Shown piece after piece: positions 6,315 through 14,104 of a stretch of 15,244 bases of DNA. The stretch is from contig CAKOVA010000050.1 in assembly GCA_934120735.1 (NCBI GenBank), positions 1 to 15,244 on the forward strand. The letters are read 5' to 3'. Each line of letters opens with the position of its first letter. Positions within the stretch are counted from its first letter, which is position 1. Under the pieces are notes generated by a model. That model did no database searches. It was not told the origin of the DNA and saw nothing but the letters and a program-made list of their open reading frames with translations. The stretch comes from an uncultured Prevotella sp. (GTDB lineage: Bacteria > Bacteroidota > Bacteroidia > Bacteroidales > Bacteroidaceae). Position numbers and translations under genes: made by a program.

Positions 6315-6845
6315 TTAAAATTGCAACAGTGATTCAATCTCAATGTCTTTGTCAAATTGCTCTCTGCAGTGTGGAAATTCGCTCTTGAGTTCAATGATAA
6401 AGTTCGCATAAATCTTCTTTGGATGGAACTTCTTCACCAGATCACAGGCCGCTTTCATTGTCCCTCCAGTTGCTAACAGGTCGTCATGTAATAGAACGAT
6501 GTCATTCTCGTTGATAGCATCTTTATGAATTTCGATGGTGTCGATGCCGTATTCTTTTGCGTAACTTTCTTGCACTGTTTCGCAAGGAAGCTTGCCTGGC
6601 TTGCGACATAAGACGATTCCAGCACCCAATTTGATAGCGATAGCGGATGACATCACAAAGCCACGACTCTCGATTCCCACAATTTTTGTGATGCCTTTGT
6701 TTTTGTATAATTCATACATTTCATCGCTGATAGTACGTAAACACTCGGGACTTTTGAATAGAGTAGTAACATCTCTGAAGTTCACACCTTTGATTGGCCA
6801 ATCTTGTATACAACGCAAATTGTCCAAAAGTAATTTGTTGTTCAT
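6315..6845 (-). CDS. apt: Adenine phosphoribosyltransferase
   Basis: Apt condenses adenine with 5-phosphoribosyl 1-pyrophosphate to AMP in purine salvage. The 176-residue product has the usual length. The PRPP-binding loop is seen as HDDLLATGGTM (120-130), where most relatives have VDD, and the ESRGF segment (59-63) is intact. The N-terminal DWPIKGVNFRDVTTLF matches the family pattern for an F-P-K-G-I-x-F-R-D-I-T motif. The start ATG 6845 gives the normal N-terminus. It is flanked by the two parS-like sites and sits between mnmG and uvrC, with about 80 bases to the mnmG stop. No separate promoter is evident, so it is probably in the mnmG transcript. Confidence 0.96.
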   Translation of the reverse strand: MNNKLLLDNLRCIQDWPIKGVNFRDVTTLFKSPECLRTISDEMYELYKNKGITKIVGIESRGFVMSSAIAIKLGAGIVLCRKPGKLPCETVQESYAKEYGIDTIEIHKDAINENDIVLLHDDLLATGGTMKAACDLVKKFHPKKIYANFIIELKSEFPHCREQFDKDIEIESLLQF

Positions 6846-6879
6846 TATTAATTTGTTATGTTGTTATTAAATATCTTGT

Positions 6880-6895
6880 TGTTTCATGTGAAACA
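6880..6895 (+). promoter_or_regulatory. parS-like site 2 (candidate ParB-binding centromere site)
   Basis: This is an exact second copy of TGTTTCATGTGAAACA, 676 bases from the first and in the same orientation; identity extends to TTGTTTCATGTGAAACAT in both. It lies between apt and mnmG. Two copies of a rare 16-base sequence, both outside genes and one base from the parS consensus, are unlikely to be chance. No parA or parB is in the window. Confidence 0.6.
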
Positions 6896-6925
6896 TATCT
6901 GTTATGTGATTGCTTTCGATATAAG

Positions 6926-8797
6926 TTATCTCCCTAATAGAACCAGAAGTACATTGATATCGCTTGGTGAAATACCCGGTATTCTGCTGGCTTGTGCGAG
7001 CGTTTCGGGGTCGATTCGCTCTAACTTTTGGCGTGCTTCTGTAGATAATTCATGTAATTCGCTATATTGAAAGCGTCCTTTTATCTTGATATCCCTTAGG
7101 CGGTGCATCTTTTCGGCCATGAGTTTTTCACGCTCAATGTAACCTTTATATTTGATCTTTATCTCTGTTGCTTCTGCAATCTCTTCCTTTCGGTTGCGAG
7201 GTTTGTTGAGCATTTCTTTCAAAGTCGTGATATGTTCGGCAAGTTGTGTCAACGATACTTGTGGTCGTCCCACGAGGTCAGATATCTTGGAGGTGCCGTG
7301 AAGGGGAGAAGTTCCTATACTTTCAAGGAAATTGTTGATTTCTTTCGGTTTAATCGGTGTTTGATTACAAAAGTCAAGAAGAATCTTAATGCTTTCCTTC
7401 TTCTGCATCCACCAATCGTAACGGCCACGACTTGCCAGTCCTAATTGGTACGCTTTCTCCGTCAATCGTGCGTCGGCATCGTCTTGCCTCAATAGAATTC
7501 TGTATTCAGCGCGTGATGTAAACATGCGATAAGGCTCATCAACTCCTTTGGTAGTCAAGTCATCTATCAGCACACCGATGTAGCTTTCATCGCGGTGCAT
7601 GACGAAAGGTTCGCTGTTGGTGCAATGCAGTGCAGCGTTCACTCCAGCCACCAAACCTTGTCCGGCGGCCTCTTCATATCCGGTAGTACCATTCACTTGC
7701 CCAGCCAAGAACAAACCTTTCAAAACCTTCGATTCCAGCGTTTGTTTCAATTGAATAGGGTCAAAGTAATCATACTCTATGGCATAGCCGGCTCGGTAGA
7801 TTTTTGCATCGCGAAAAGCGGGTATCTTGTGGATTGCTTCCAACTGTATATGCAGCGGCATACTCGATGAAAAGCCGTTCAAATACATTTCGTTGGTGCA
7901 TTCTCCTTCTGGCTCTAAAAACAGAGGATGTTGGTCTTTGTCGGGAAAAGTAACAAGCTTTGTCTCCACCGAAGGGCAATAACGTGGGCCGATGCTTTGT
8001 ATTTGACCGTTGAAAAGGGGAGAATCTGACAATCCTTGCCTCAATACTTCGTGACATTCTTGATTGGTATAACATGTCCAACAAGGTAGTTGTTTCAGCT
8101 TTCTATGTTCACTCATGTAGCTGAATTGATGGAAATCGTTCTCGCCATCCTGCCGCTCCATGTCCTCAAAATGCACCGTTCGCGCGTCAATTCTGACAGG
8201 AGTTCCCGTCTTCATGCGATCCACACGGATGCCGTGTCTCGAAATACTCTCACTCAAATGATACACTGCTGGCTCGGCACAGCGTCCGCCTGGCAGTTGA
8301 TGTCGCCCGATATGCATCAGACCATTCAAGAAGGTTCCAGCAGTGATAACCACGCTTTTCGCTCTAAACTCAACCCCCCAAACGGTAATTACGCCAACAG
8401 CTTCTCCGTTTTCTACTATCAATTCCCGGGCTTCATCTTGCCAAATGTCAAGAAGTGGGGTGTTGTCCAACACTTTTCTCCATTCCCAGATGTATTTTCC
8501 TCGGTCGCATTGTGCGCGAGGACTCCATACAGCAGGACCTTTACCCTTGTTTAGCATACGAAATTGGATGGCAGTTGCGTCTGTAATGAGGCCCATCTGT
8601 CCCCCCAAAGCGTCAATTTCGCGAACGATTTGTCCTTTCGCTATGCCGCCAATGGCAGGATTGCAACTCATCTGCCCCACCTTGTTCATGTCCATTGTGA
8701 TGAGACATGTACGGGCTCCCATGTTGGCAGATGCCGTTGCTGCCTCGCAACCAGCATGGCCACCACCTATTACTATAACGTCGTATTTGAAGTTCAT
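6926..8797 (-). CDS. mnmG: tRNA uridine-5-carboxymethylaminomethyl modification enzyme MnmG (GidA)
   Basis: MnmG is an FAD enzyme that, with MnmE, installs the (carboxymethyl)aminomethyl group at C5 of wobble uridine 34 in several tRNAs, using methylenetetrahydrofolate and glycine or ammonium. The 623-residue product is full length. The Rossmann FAD motif VIVIGGGHAGCEAA (about 7-20) starts the protein, followed by SCNPAIGGIAKG, the segment NKGKGPAVWSPRAQ, GTFLNGLMHIG and QLPGGR. CPSVETK carries the conserved active-site cysteine, GQVNGTTGYEEAAGQGL follows, and MFTSRAEYRLLLRQDNADxRLT is present as SRAEYRILLRQDDADARLT. The C-terminal helical domain that meets MnmE is present. I chose ATG 8797; an in-frame TTG at 8806 would add three residues. 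It begins the minus-strand gene series and is divergent from the GH84 gene. Confidence 0.97.
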   Translation of the reverse strand: MNFKYDVIVIGGGHAGCEAATASANMGARTCLITMDMNKVGQMSCNPAIGGIAKGQIVREIDALGGQMGLITDATAIQFRMLNKGKGPAVWSPRAQCDRGKYIWEWRKVLDNTPLLDIWQDEARELIVENGEAVGVITVWGVEFRAKSVVITAGTFLNGLMHIGRHQLPGGRCAEPAVYHLSESISRHGIRVDRMKTGTPVRIDARTVHFEDMERQDGENDFHQFSYMSEHRKLKQLPCWTCYTNQECHEVLRQGLSDSPLFNGQIQSIGPRYCPSVETKLVTFPDKDQHPLFLEPEGECTNEMYLNGFSSSMPLHIQLEAIHKIPAFRDAKIYRAGYAIEYDYFDPIQLKQTLESKVLKGLFLAGQVNGTTGYEEAAGQGLVAGVNAALHCTNSEPFVMHRDESYIGVLIDDLTTKGVDEPYRMFTSRAEYRILLRQDDADARLTEKAYQLGLASRGRYDWWMQKKESIKILLDFCNQTPIKPKEINNFLESIGTSPLHGTSKISDLVGRPQVSLTQLAEHITTLKEMLNKPRNRKEEIAEATEIKIKYKGYIEREKLMAEKMHRLRDIKIKGRFQYSELHELSTEARQKLERIDPETLAQASRIPGISPSDINVLLVLLGR

Positions 8798-8802
8798 ATT
8801 AA

Positions 8803-8901
8803 TCAATTACCTTTCTTCTCCATGGGCATTTCTTGTTTCTGCGAGCCTGACAAGGCCTTTTCGTTGCCCAAATCTGTTATCCTTTCGAATCGTTGTGTCA
8901 T
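8803..8901 (-). CDS. Possible 32-residue upstream open frame of mnmG
   Basis: A short ATG-to-TGA frame in the mnmG leader encodes MTQRFERITDLGNEKALSGS and 12 more polar residues. Its TGA ends 5 bases before the mnmG ATG, a spacing that would allow coupling. There is no similarity I recognise, no signal peptide and no attenuator-like codon run. It may be a leader peptide, or chance. Confidence 0.25.
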   Translation of the reverse strand: MTQRFERITDLGNEKALSGSQKQEMPMEKKGN

Positions 8902-8951
8902 TGCGCAGGCATTATTGTAAATGTCTGATAAACAAAGAACACAATACATCG

Positions 8952-8959
8952 CAAAAGTA
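8952..8959 (-). promoter_or_regulatory. Candidate -7 box for mnmG
   Basis: TACTTTTG on the minus strand fits TAnnTTTG, about 155 bases before the mnmG ATG. A clear TTTG at the -33 position is missing. It is the best candidate in the 320-base divergent region. Confidence 0.4.
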
Positions 8960-9034
8960 CGCAATAAATTTTAATTATGACTTGATTACGAATTAAAAAC
9001 CCTCTTTACTCCGATTTATTCAGTATATTTTATC

Positions 9035-9042
9035 TATCTTTG
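9035..9042 (+). promoter_or_regulatory. Candidate -7 box for the GH84 gene
   Basis: TATCTTTG fits TAnnTTTG and lies 75 bases before the ATG, with AT-rich sequence upstream but no exact TTTG at the expected distance. The leader between it and the gene contains a small inverted repeat, GTAGGA (9079-9084) and TCCTAC (9091-9096). Confidence 0.5.
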
Positions 9043-9117
9043 CGTCAAATTGTCGTGGAACATCCCGGTAGAACAATGGTAGGATTGGATTCCTACTGCC
9101 CATTATCTTTTTAAATT

Positions 9118-11679
9118 ATGAATTATCTTAAACTTGGAACTATTTTATTCGTAGGACTTTTGTCCTCCCATGTGAGCATGTCACAAGTGTCTGATTTCGA
9201 TTTGTCATCACAACGCAAGGAAAGTTCAGACGTACCAAAGTTGACAGGGCATCAAGTTGATCACAAAGGGTTGATAATCAATCCAGTACCAAACTATCTC
9301 AATTTATCCATTAGTGGGACAATAGATGTCACGACTGGAGTGAAACTATCTACTAAACTCGGTCAAAAGAAACGTAACATCAAAGAAGATTTGTCCTTTC
9401 TGCCCTTGCAATCCGCTGGCATTCCCTTGAACATTGCCTTGGAAAAGACTGCTGGGAGCCACGCTGTGAAGCCCGTCTGCGGCGCTTATTCGTTGCGCAT
9501 TCACCAGCAAGGAATTGATATTGTCGGCTATGATGAGGCAGGTGTGTACTATGGCATCCAGACTTTGCGCCAGATTATGGAAAGCCCCATCGCACAAAAC
9601 GGCAAGACCCTGCCTTATTTGGAGGTCAATGATTATCCCGTTTTCCAATACCGTGGCATCATTGAAGGATTTTATGGAACCCCCTGGTCACACAAGGTGC
9701 GCCTATCGTTGATTGATTTTTATGGCAAATACAAGTTGAACACCTACGTTTACGGACCCAAAGACGACCCTTATCACAGTTCCCCCAACTGGCGAAAGCC
9801 TTATCCGGCGGACGAAGCTAAGAACATTCATGAGCTGGTAGAGGCCTGTGATAAAAACAGGGTAGAGTTTGTTTGGGCCATTCATCCAGGTAAAGACATC
9901 AAGTGGAATGAGGAAGATTACAACAACCTGAAGCACAAATTCGACCTGATGTACCAGCTGGGAGTTCGCTCGTTTGCCATCTTCTTTGATGACATCTCGG
10001 GTGATGGAACCAATCCAGCCAGGCAAGTAGAGCTGTTGAACCGCCTGACAAAAGAGTTTGTCAAGGTCAAAGGAGACGTTTCGCCACTCATCATTTGTCC
10101 CACAGACTATAGCCGCGCCTGGGCCAACCCAACGCCCGAAGGCAGCTTGTCGGTGTATGGCCGAACCTTAGACCCATCGGTGAGGGTGTTTTGGACAGGT
10201 GATGTCGTATGCAGTGACGTCACACGAACTACCTTAGCGTGGGTCAATTCACGCATCAAGCGGCCGGCTCTCTTTTGGTGGAACTATCCCGTGACCGACT
10301 ATGTGCGCCACATCGTGTTGCAAGGACCCGTCTATGGACTGGAAAACACCGTCACCGCAGGCGAGATGACCGGTCTGTTGAGTAATCCTATGGAGCATGG
10401 TGAGGCCTCTAAACTTGCTTTGTACAGTGTTGCTGACTATGCCTGGAACCCTACAGCCTATAACGCATTGGACAGTTGGGAACGCGGATTGGCGGTGATG
10501 GCACCGCAGGCTAAGGACGCATATCGCACCTTTGCTATCCATTCTGCCGACACAGAAACGGGTTATCGGCGTGACGAATCGTGGGAAACAACAACCTTCA
10601 GCCTGGATCATTACACCCCAAAACAATATGATGACCTCATGCGTGAGTTCGAAAAGATAGAGAAGGTGCCGTCACAGTTGGAACAAGGATTGGCCAACCG
10701 AGGGCTGTTCAACGAGTTGCGGCCATGGCTCACCGAGTTCGGCAAGTTAGGAACGCGCGGTAAAAATGCGTTGAAACTCATGGAGAAGTTCAAGCATGAA
10801 GCCCCAGAAGCATTCTGGAACAGCTATGTGCAGAACCTCATGAGCGTGGAAGATAAGAAGGCTTACGACGCCCATCGGTCGGGAACCATGAAGCTACAGC
10901 CGTTTTATGAAAAGGCCATGGAGGACATGAGCGAGGCCTTCTATGAGCAACTCACGGGGAAAAAGTCAGCCGTACAGCGTCCCATCGGGTCTTATCCCAG
11001 CGTATATACCACGCAGAGCAAGAACATGTTGGATGCCGATTCCCTCTCATTCTATCATTCGGGCATCGCACAAAAGACGGGTGATTGGGTTGGACTGGAC
11101 CTGGGAAAGGTGATGCCGATTTGGGAAGTTGACCTCAAGCAAGGCCGCAATGCGACAGATGACGTAGATTATTTCGACCACGCCATCCTCGAATGCTCAA
11201 CTGATGGGCAGTCCTGGACCCCGCTCATCACCGACCTTCAGAAGCAGTACGATATTCATTGGACGGGGCAGGGCGTGCAGGGACGCTATGTACGCTTGCG
11301 CAAACTGCCTTCAGAGAAGACCCATTGGTTGGCCGTTCGCACGTTCAAGGTCAATCCTATCACGTTGTCACGCTTGGATTTTGACGTACAAACAGCCCAA
11401 GGCGATGCGGCCATCCGTGCTTTTGATGAACAACCTTTGACCTCTTTCCATCTCGCTGGCACTCTTTCGTTTGGCATTCCCAAGCATACGCAGCGTTATA
11501 TTTTGTTGATGAAGCTGCCTGAAAATCAGTCGTTCAGGGTGAAACAACATGACAAGAAGGGACGTGTGGTGGCAGAAGCTACCGTTACCTCATCCTTCTA
11601 TCAGTGTGATGTTGCGAAAAAAGCTGCCCGCCTATCCATTGAGGGCAATGCAGAAATCTTTGAAATCATTCGCAAGTAA
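9118..11679 (+). CDS. Secreted GH84 beta-N-acetylglucosaminidase (O-GlcNAcase / NagH-like)
   Basis: GH84 enzymes remove beta-linked N-acetylglucosamine from glycoproteins and glycans by substrate-assisted catalysis. The 853-residue protein begins with a signal peptide (MNYLKLGTILFVGLLSSHVSMSQ), so it is exported, probably to the periplasm or surface. A GH20b-like N-terminal domain spans about 50-165. The catalytic barrel starts at YRGIIEGFYGTPWS (about 178) and holds the catalytic pair D291-D292 in IFFDDISGDGT. Substrate-binding residues expected from Bacteroides BT4395 are visible: K215 (YGPKDDPYH), D362 (WTGDVV) and N389 (WWNYPVTDY). A helical linker and a C-terminal beta domain with a discoidin/CBM32-like look (VGLDLGKVMPIWEVDLK to GRYVRLRK, about 660-740) follow. 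No susCD genes accompany it, so it stands alone. All key residues are present and activity is likely; natural targets (mucin or host O-GlcNAc) are inference. Confidence 0.94.
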   Translation: MNYLKLGTILFVGLLSSHVSMSQVSDFDLSSQRKESSDVPKLTGHQVDHKGLIINPVPNYLNLSISGTIDVTTGVKLSTKLGQKKRNIKEDLSFLPLQSAGIPLNIALEKTAGSHAVKPVCGAYSLRIHQQGIDIVGYDEAGVYYGIQTLRQIMESPIAQNGKTLPYLEVNDYPVFQYRGIIEGFYGTPWSHKVRLSLIDFYGKYKLNTYVYGPKDDPYHSSPNWRKPYPADEAKNIHELVEACDKNRVEFVWAIHPGKDIKWNEEDYNNLKHKFDLMYQLGVRSFAIFFDDISGDGTNPARQVELLNRLTKEFVKVKGDVSPLIICPTDYSRAWANPTPEGSLSVYGRTLDPSVRVFWTGDVVCSDVTRTTLAWVNSRIKRPALFWWNYPVTDYVRHIVLQGPVYGLENTVTAGEMTGLLSNPMEHGEASKLALYSVADYAWNPTAYNALDSWERGLAVMAPQAKDAYRTFAIHSADTETGYRRDESWETTTFSLDHYTPKQYDDLMREFEKIEKVPSQLEQGLANRGLFNELRPWLTEFGKLGTRGKNALKLMEKFKHEAPEAFWNSYVQNLMSVEDKKAYDAHRSGTMKLQPFYEKAMEDMSEAFYEQLTGKKSAVQRPIGSYPSVYTTQSKNMLDADSLSFYHSGIAQKTGDWVGLDLGKVMPIWEVDLKQGRNATDDVDYFDHAILECSTDGQSWTPLITDLQKQYDIHWTGQGVQGRYVRLRKLPSEKTHWLAVRTFKVNPITLSRLDFDVQTAQGDAAIRAFDEQPLTSFHLAGTLSFGIPKHTQRYILLMKLPENQSFRVKQHDKKGRVVAEATVTSSFYQCDVAKKAARLSIEGNAEIFEIIRK

Positions 11680-11685
11680 ACGAAT

Positions 11686-11725
11686 AAAAATAAGGTGTGC
11701 CATTCCAATGACACACCTTATTTTT
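11686..11725. terminator. Bidirectional intrinsic terminator between GH84 and YitT genes
   Basis: AAAAATAAGGTGTG (11686-11699) and CACACCTTATTTTT (11712-11725) are perfectly complementary over 14 bases. The A and T tracts give a T run after the stem on either strand. It lies 7 bases past the GH84 stop and 40 bases past the convergent YitT stop, so it serves both. Confidence 0.92.
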
Positions 11726-11765
11726 ATGCCGATACAGCGGCACATCGTTCCTTGTTTGGCCCCAA

Positions 11766-12686
11766 TCAGCTGGCGGGTACTTCTTTTTTAGCCTGCGCTG
11801 CTCGTTGTAATTTCTTCTTTTTGTTCACCTTGAACTTGTCAAATCCCAGTCCGTACACACCGATAACCGCACTTTGAGAGACAAAAGCCTCTGGGTCTAT
11901 CTCGTCAATTGTTCTGAAAATCATCGACGATTCAGTTTGTTTGGCCAGCACGAAAAGCATTTTCACGTCGCGTCCCGAGTAAAATCCGTTGCCCGTGAGC
12001 GTGGTACATCCTCGTTGAACCGTCGTATTGATGGCCCTACCTATCTCTTCGTATTTTTCTGAGATGATGAAGAATTGAACCGAACGCCGGTTCATGTTCA
12101 CCACTTTGTCCACGCAAGCCGAAGAAACAATAAGCACCACATAACCATACAACACCTGCTCCCAGTCGTGCAACACCAGGTAGCTGGACGTGATGATGGT
12201 GATGTCGCAGAGAAGGATGACCTTTCCCAGCGAGATGTCATGATATTTGTTAATCATGGCCGCAATGACATCCGTTCCACCTGTGCTGCCGTTGCTCGAC
12301 AATCCCATTCCGATACTCGACCCCATCAGCACAGCTCCCAGAATGGCCGCCATGAAAGGTTGGTCGTTGATGATTGCCTCATCGTGCGTCACTTGTCTGA
12401 TGAGCCACACAAACATGGCGAAAGTAAGGGCGGCATAGATGGTCTTGACGCAAAATCGCCACCCCAGAATCTTGAGCGCAAAGGCCAGCAGGGTGGCGTT
12501 GATGACTAAGTAGGTGACCTCTACGGGAATATTAAACCCCCAATAGATGATAGACGAGATACCTGTGATGCCGCCCATACCGATGTGGTTGGGCAACAAG
12601 AAGACGGTTAGGCCTAAGCTACCCATGAGCATGGCCAGTGTGATGATGGCGTAATCTTTCAGTTCTGATTTCTTTTTTCTTGGCAT
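11766..12686 (-). CDS. YitT family membrane protein (DUF161 + DUF2179)
   Basis: This is a polytopic inner-membrane protein of the YitT family; the transported substrate or role of the family is not established. The 306-residue product opens with a short basic tail (MPRKKKSELKDY) and then several hydrophobic segments (about 13-32, 36-52, 55-75, 82-98, 110-130, 155-172, 176-193). The family motif SNGSTGGTDVIA (131-141) is present. The C-terminal soluble DUF2179 domain (about 220-276) has GCTTLTGNGFYSGRDVKMLFVL, the usual G-x-T-x-x-x-G-x-G-x-Y-S pattern. A basic tail (KVNKKKKLQRAAQAKK) ends the protein. It is transcribed alone, convergent with the GH84 gene, and the two share a terminator. The start ATG 12686 gives the expected positive-inside N-terminus. 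Confidence 0.93.
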   Translation of the reverse strand: MPRKKKSELKDYAIITLAMLMGSLGLTVFLLPNHIGMGGITGISSIIYWGFNIPVEVTYLVINATLLAFALKILGWRFCVKTIYAALTFAMFVWLIRQVTHDEAIINDQPFMAAILGAVLMGSSIGMGLSSNGSTGGTDVIAAMINKYHDISLGKVILLCDITIITSSYLVLHDWEQVLYGYVVLIVSSACVDKVVNMNRRSVQFFIISEKYEEIGRAINTTVQRGCTTLTGNGFYSGRDVKMLFVLAKQTESSMIFRTIDEIDPEAFVSQSAVIGVYGLGFDKFKVNKKKKLQRAAQAKKEVPAS

Positions 12687-12757
12687 GGTGAGTTTGTTTT
12701 TTTAGCGTCTTGTTATTCCTTGTTGTACCTTGGATGGTACGAAATGAAGTTGCCGGC

Positions 12758-12765
12758 AAAGTTAC
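12758..12765 (-). promoter_or_regulatory. Candidate -7 box for the YitT gene
   Basis: TAACTTTG on the minus strand fits TAnnTTTG, about 72 bases before the YitT ATG. No clear -33 TTTG is present. Confidence 0.4.
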
Positions 12766-13025
12766 AAAAAAGATGTTTATCTGTTTCTCATTGTCTCTAA
12801 AATGTGGTGCTGATGTGTTGTCCGTATTTCCAATGAAGCTGTTCTTGGCGTGTCCTCGAACCCTTTCCAGAAAACAGTTTGATGGTGTTTCGTGCAAAAA
12901 TGTTCCATTTCTTTACTAAAAAACCACCCTAAAATGCCACTTCAAAACTTTCAATCTAGAAAAAATCAATAGGCAAGGAAGAGGCAAATCTGTGTTTAAT
13001 TTGCTTGAAAAAGAAGTTTTCACAT

Positions 13026-13042
13026 CAAACTCAATGAGATTG
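13026..13042 (-). repeat. Reverse copy of the dtd-side repeat
   Basis: CAAACTCAATGAGATTG matches the complement of 2891-2907 at 16 of 17 bases, and weaker similarity continues on both sides (CAC before, GCG-TAAAG after). It is intergenic like the first locus, which supports an interspersed repeat family in this genome. Confidence 0.45.
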
Positions 13043-13221
13043 TAGCGTAAAGGATATCACTTTGCCTCGCAATATGTATGGTATTGCGATGCAAAAGCAT
13101 GCAAATATCAGCCTAAAAGCTATGCTTTGGTGCTTAACATAGCGCGTAAATGGGGTGATATTCGTGTCTTGATTTTGCAATATGCTGTAAGTCAAGAGAA
13201 TACAAATGTTGCTCATTTTGG

Positions 13222-13261
13222 GCGTATTTGCGACGAAAGTGAAGGCTGTTCGTAAATACGC
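13222..13261. other. Bulged hairpin of unknown role
   Basis: GCGTATTT (13222-13229) pairs with AAATACGC (13254-13261), and ACGAA (13233-13237) pairs with TTCGT (13249-13253). The result is a 13-pair stem with a 3-base bulge (GCG) on one side and an 11-base loop. No T run follows on either strand and no gene end is near, so it does not look like a terminator. It could be a repeat unit or a structured RNA. Confidence 0.5.
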
Positions 13262-13460
13262 AAATTATAAGAGAGTGTGTTGTCAAGAAAATTCACCAGT
13301 AGGAGCGCGTTCTATCGCGTTTTATTGCATAGCCTTCATGTTTCAGCAAACGGTTGTTAAGTTCAGACATTATCATCATGTTTCACCGCATCACGCACCC
13401 AGCTGTGTGCGAATAAAATCAGATGTGTACCTTAAAAGTGTTAAAATCATGAAGTTCAGC

Positions 13461-13490
13461 CTTGCATATAGAAAAAACTCACTATATTTA
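13461..13490 (+). promoter_or_regulatory. Candidate promoter for the DUF3467 gene
   Basis: CTTG (13461-13464), an 18-base spacer and TATATTTA (13483-13490) give a near match to TTTG-N19-TAnnTTTG, with the last base A for G. It lies 38 bases before the ATG. Confidence 0.4.
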
Positions 13491-13527
13491 CATTCATTTT
13501 GAAACAACTAAAAAACGTTTTGTCGAT

Positions 13528-13842
13528 ATGGAAGAAAACATGCAGCAGCAGGGATTGCAATTGGAGTTGAATCCCGAGGTAGCTCAGGGTAAGTATGTAA
13601 ATCTGGCCTTGATCTCACACTCCAGCTCAGAGTTTGTACTTGATTTTACCAGTATTTTGCCCGGCATACCCAAACCCCAAGTGGTGAGTCGTGTGGTGAT
13701 GGCACCCGAACATGCCAAACGACTTCTGATGGCCTTGCAGGAGAACATTTATAAATACGAGCAGCAGTTTGGCAAGATTCAACTGCCAGAGATGGCTGGC
13801 CGCACCATTGCTCCTTTCGAAGGCACCAAGGGGGAAGCGTAG
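13528..13842 (+). CDS. DUF3467 domain protein
   Basis: This is a small cytosolic protein of unknown function, 104 residues from ATG 13528. The family is recognised from the segment SEFVLDFTSILPGIPKPQVVSRVVM and the following EHAKRLLMALQENIYKYEQQFGKI, which ends in a helix typical of DUF3467. The frame runs upstream to a TTG at 13462, but the Met-Glu-Glu start fits the family and the upstream residues are lysine- and tyrosine-rich leader sequence. From memory, Bacteroidales genomes often have a DUF3467 gene beside rpoB-rpoC; here it stands alone before the fumarate reductase operon. Its function is not known; bacterial-protein relatives have been linked only loosely to transcription by position. 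Confidence 0.85.
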   Translation: MEENMQQQGLQLELNPEVAQGKYVNLALISHSSSEFVLDFTSILPGIPKPQVVSRVVMAPEHAKRLLMALQENIYKYEQQFGKIQLPEMAGRTIAPFEGTKGEA

Positions 13843-13929
13843 ATTGCGCTCCCTTTGGCGATAGATAGTTCTTTCTCTGTCGATAGGTGGCTCTTTCTTC
13901 AGCGAATGTGTTAAAGACTGCGGTTCGTT

Positions 13930-13947
13930 CGTGAAACTATTTTCACG
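13930..13947 (+). terminator. Possible weak terminator of the DUF3467 gene
   Basis: CGTGAAA and TTTCACG form a 7-base stem with a 4-base loop, followed by the T-rich TTCTCTTGCTGTTTCC. It lies 88 bases past the stop; the stem is short and the T tract is interrupted. Confidence 0.3.
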
Positions 13948-14049
13948 TTCTCTTGCTGTTTCCTTTTAGGCGTATCTGCGTAAAATCGGTTCCTCATCTT
14001 TGTCTTTCTCGGCCCCCTGATGAGTTTTCTCGTATTTTTAACGAAAAGC

Positions 14050-14080
14050 TTTGAGTTATCATTAAATTGTAGTATTTTTG
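14050..14080 (+). promoter_or_regulatory. Promoter of the fumarate reductase operon
   Basis: TTTG (14050-14053), exactly 19 bases, then TATTTTTG (14073-14080) match the Bacteroidota consensus fully. Transcription would begin near 14085-14087, leaving a leader of about 130 bases before frdC. Confidence 0.72.
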
Positions 14081-14091
14081 CAACGGCTGGC

Positions 14092-14104
14092 GGTATCTGA
14101 TACC
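14092..14104 (+). promoter_or_regulatory. Palindrome at the start of the frd transcript
   Basis: GGTATCTGATACC is a perfect 6-base inverted repeat around one base, about 12 bases after the promoter -7 box. It may be an operator site; a one-base loop makes an RNA hairpin with full pairing unlikely. Also in the leader, GGCTGG (14085-14090) can pair with CCAGCC (14146-14151). Confidence 0.35.

Larger units (their letters stand above)
12687..13527. other. 840-base gene-poor region between YitT and DUF3467 genes
   Basis: No reading frame here looks real: the short ones are low in coding character and most lack an ATG start. It holds a -7 box for YitT, a reverse copy of the dtd-side repeat (13026-13042), a strong bulged hairpin (13222-13261) and the DUF3467 promoter region. 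The middle (about 13060-13200) has many short self-complementary words (for example ATGC-AAAA-GCAT near 13088), typical of decayed interspersed repeats. Confidence 0.5.

Noticed and set aside
8343..8996. Long plus-strand open frame of 217 codons antisense to mnmG
   Set aside because: It lies almost wholly inside the complement of mnmG, which has full family motifs; the translation is low-complexity Ser/Pro/Arg sequence with no recognisable domain.
9079..9096. GTAGGA/TCCTAC inverted repeat in the GH84 leader as a riboswitch
   Set aside because: A 6-base stem with a 6-base loop is too little for any known riboswitch class; noted only as a minor leader feature.
12619..12897. 92-codon minus-strand frame upstream of YitT
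   Set aside because: It overlaps the YitT start in another frame, covers the probable promoter and is basic low-complexity sequence.
13031..13216. Short minus-strand frame in the gene-poor region
   Set aside because: It overlaps repeat-like sequence, is Ile/Thr/Phe-rich without any pattern, and has no promoter or ribosome site.
13930..13947. GTGAAA-ctat-TTTCAC as a third parS site
   Set aside because: The half sites are in the opposite order (GTGAAA first) and are spaced apart, so it is not a parS arrangement; it is better read as a small hairpin.
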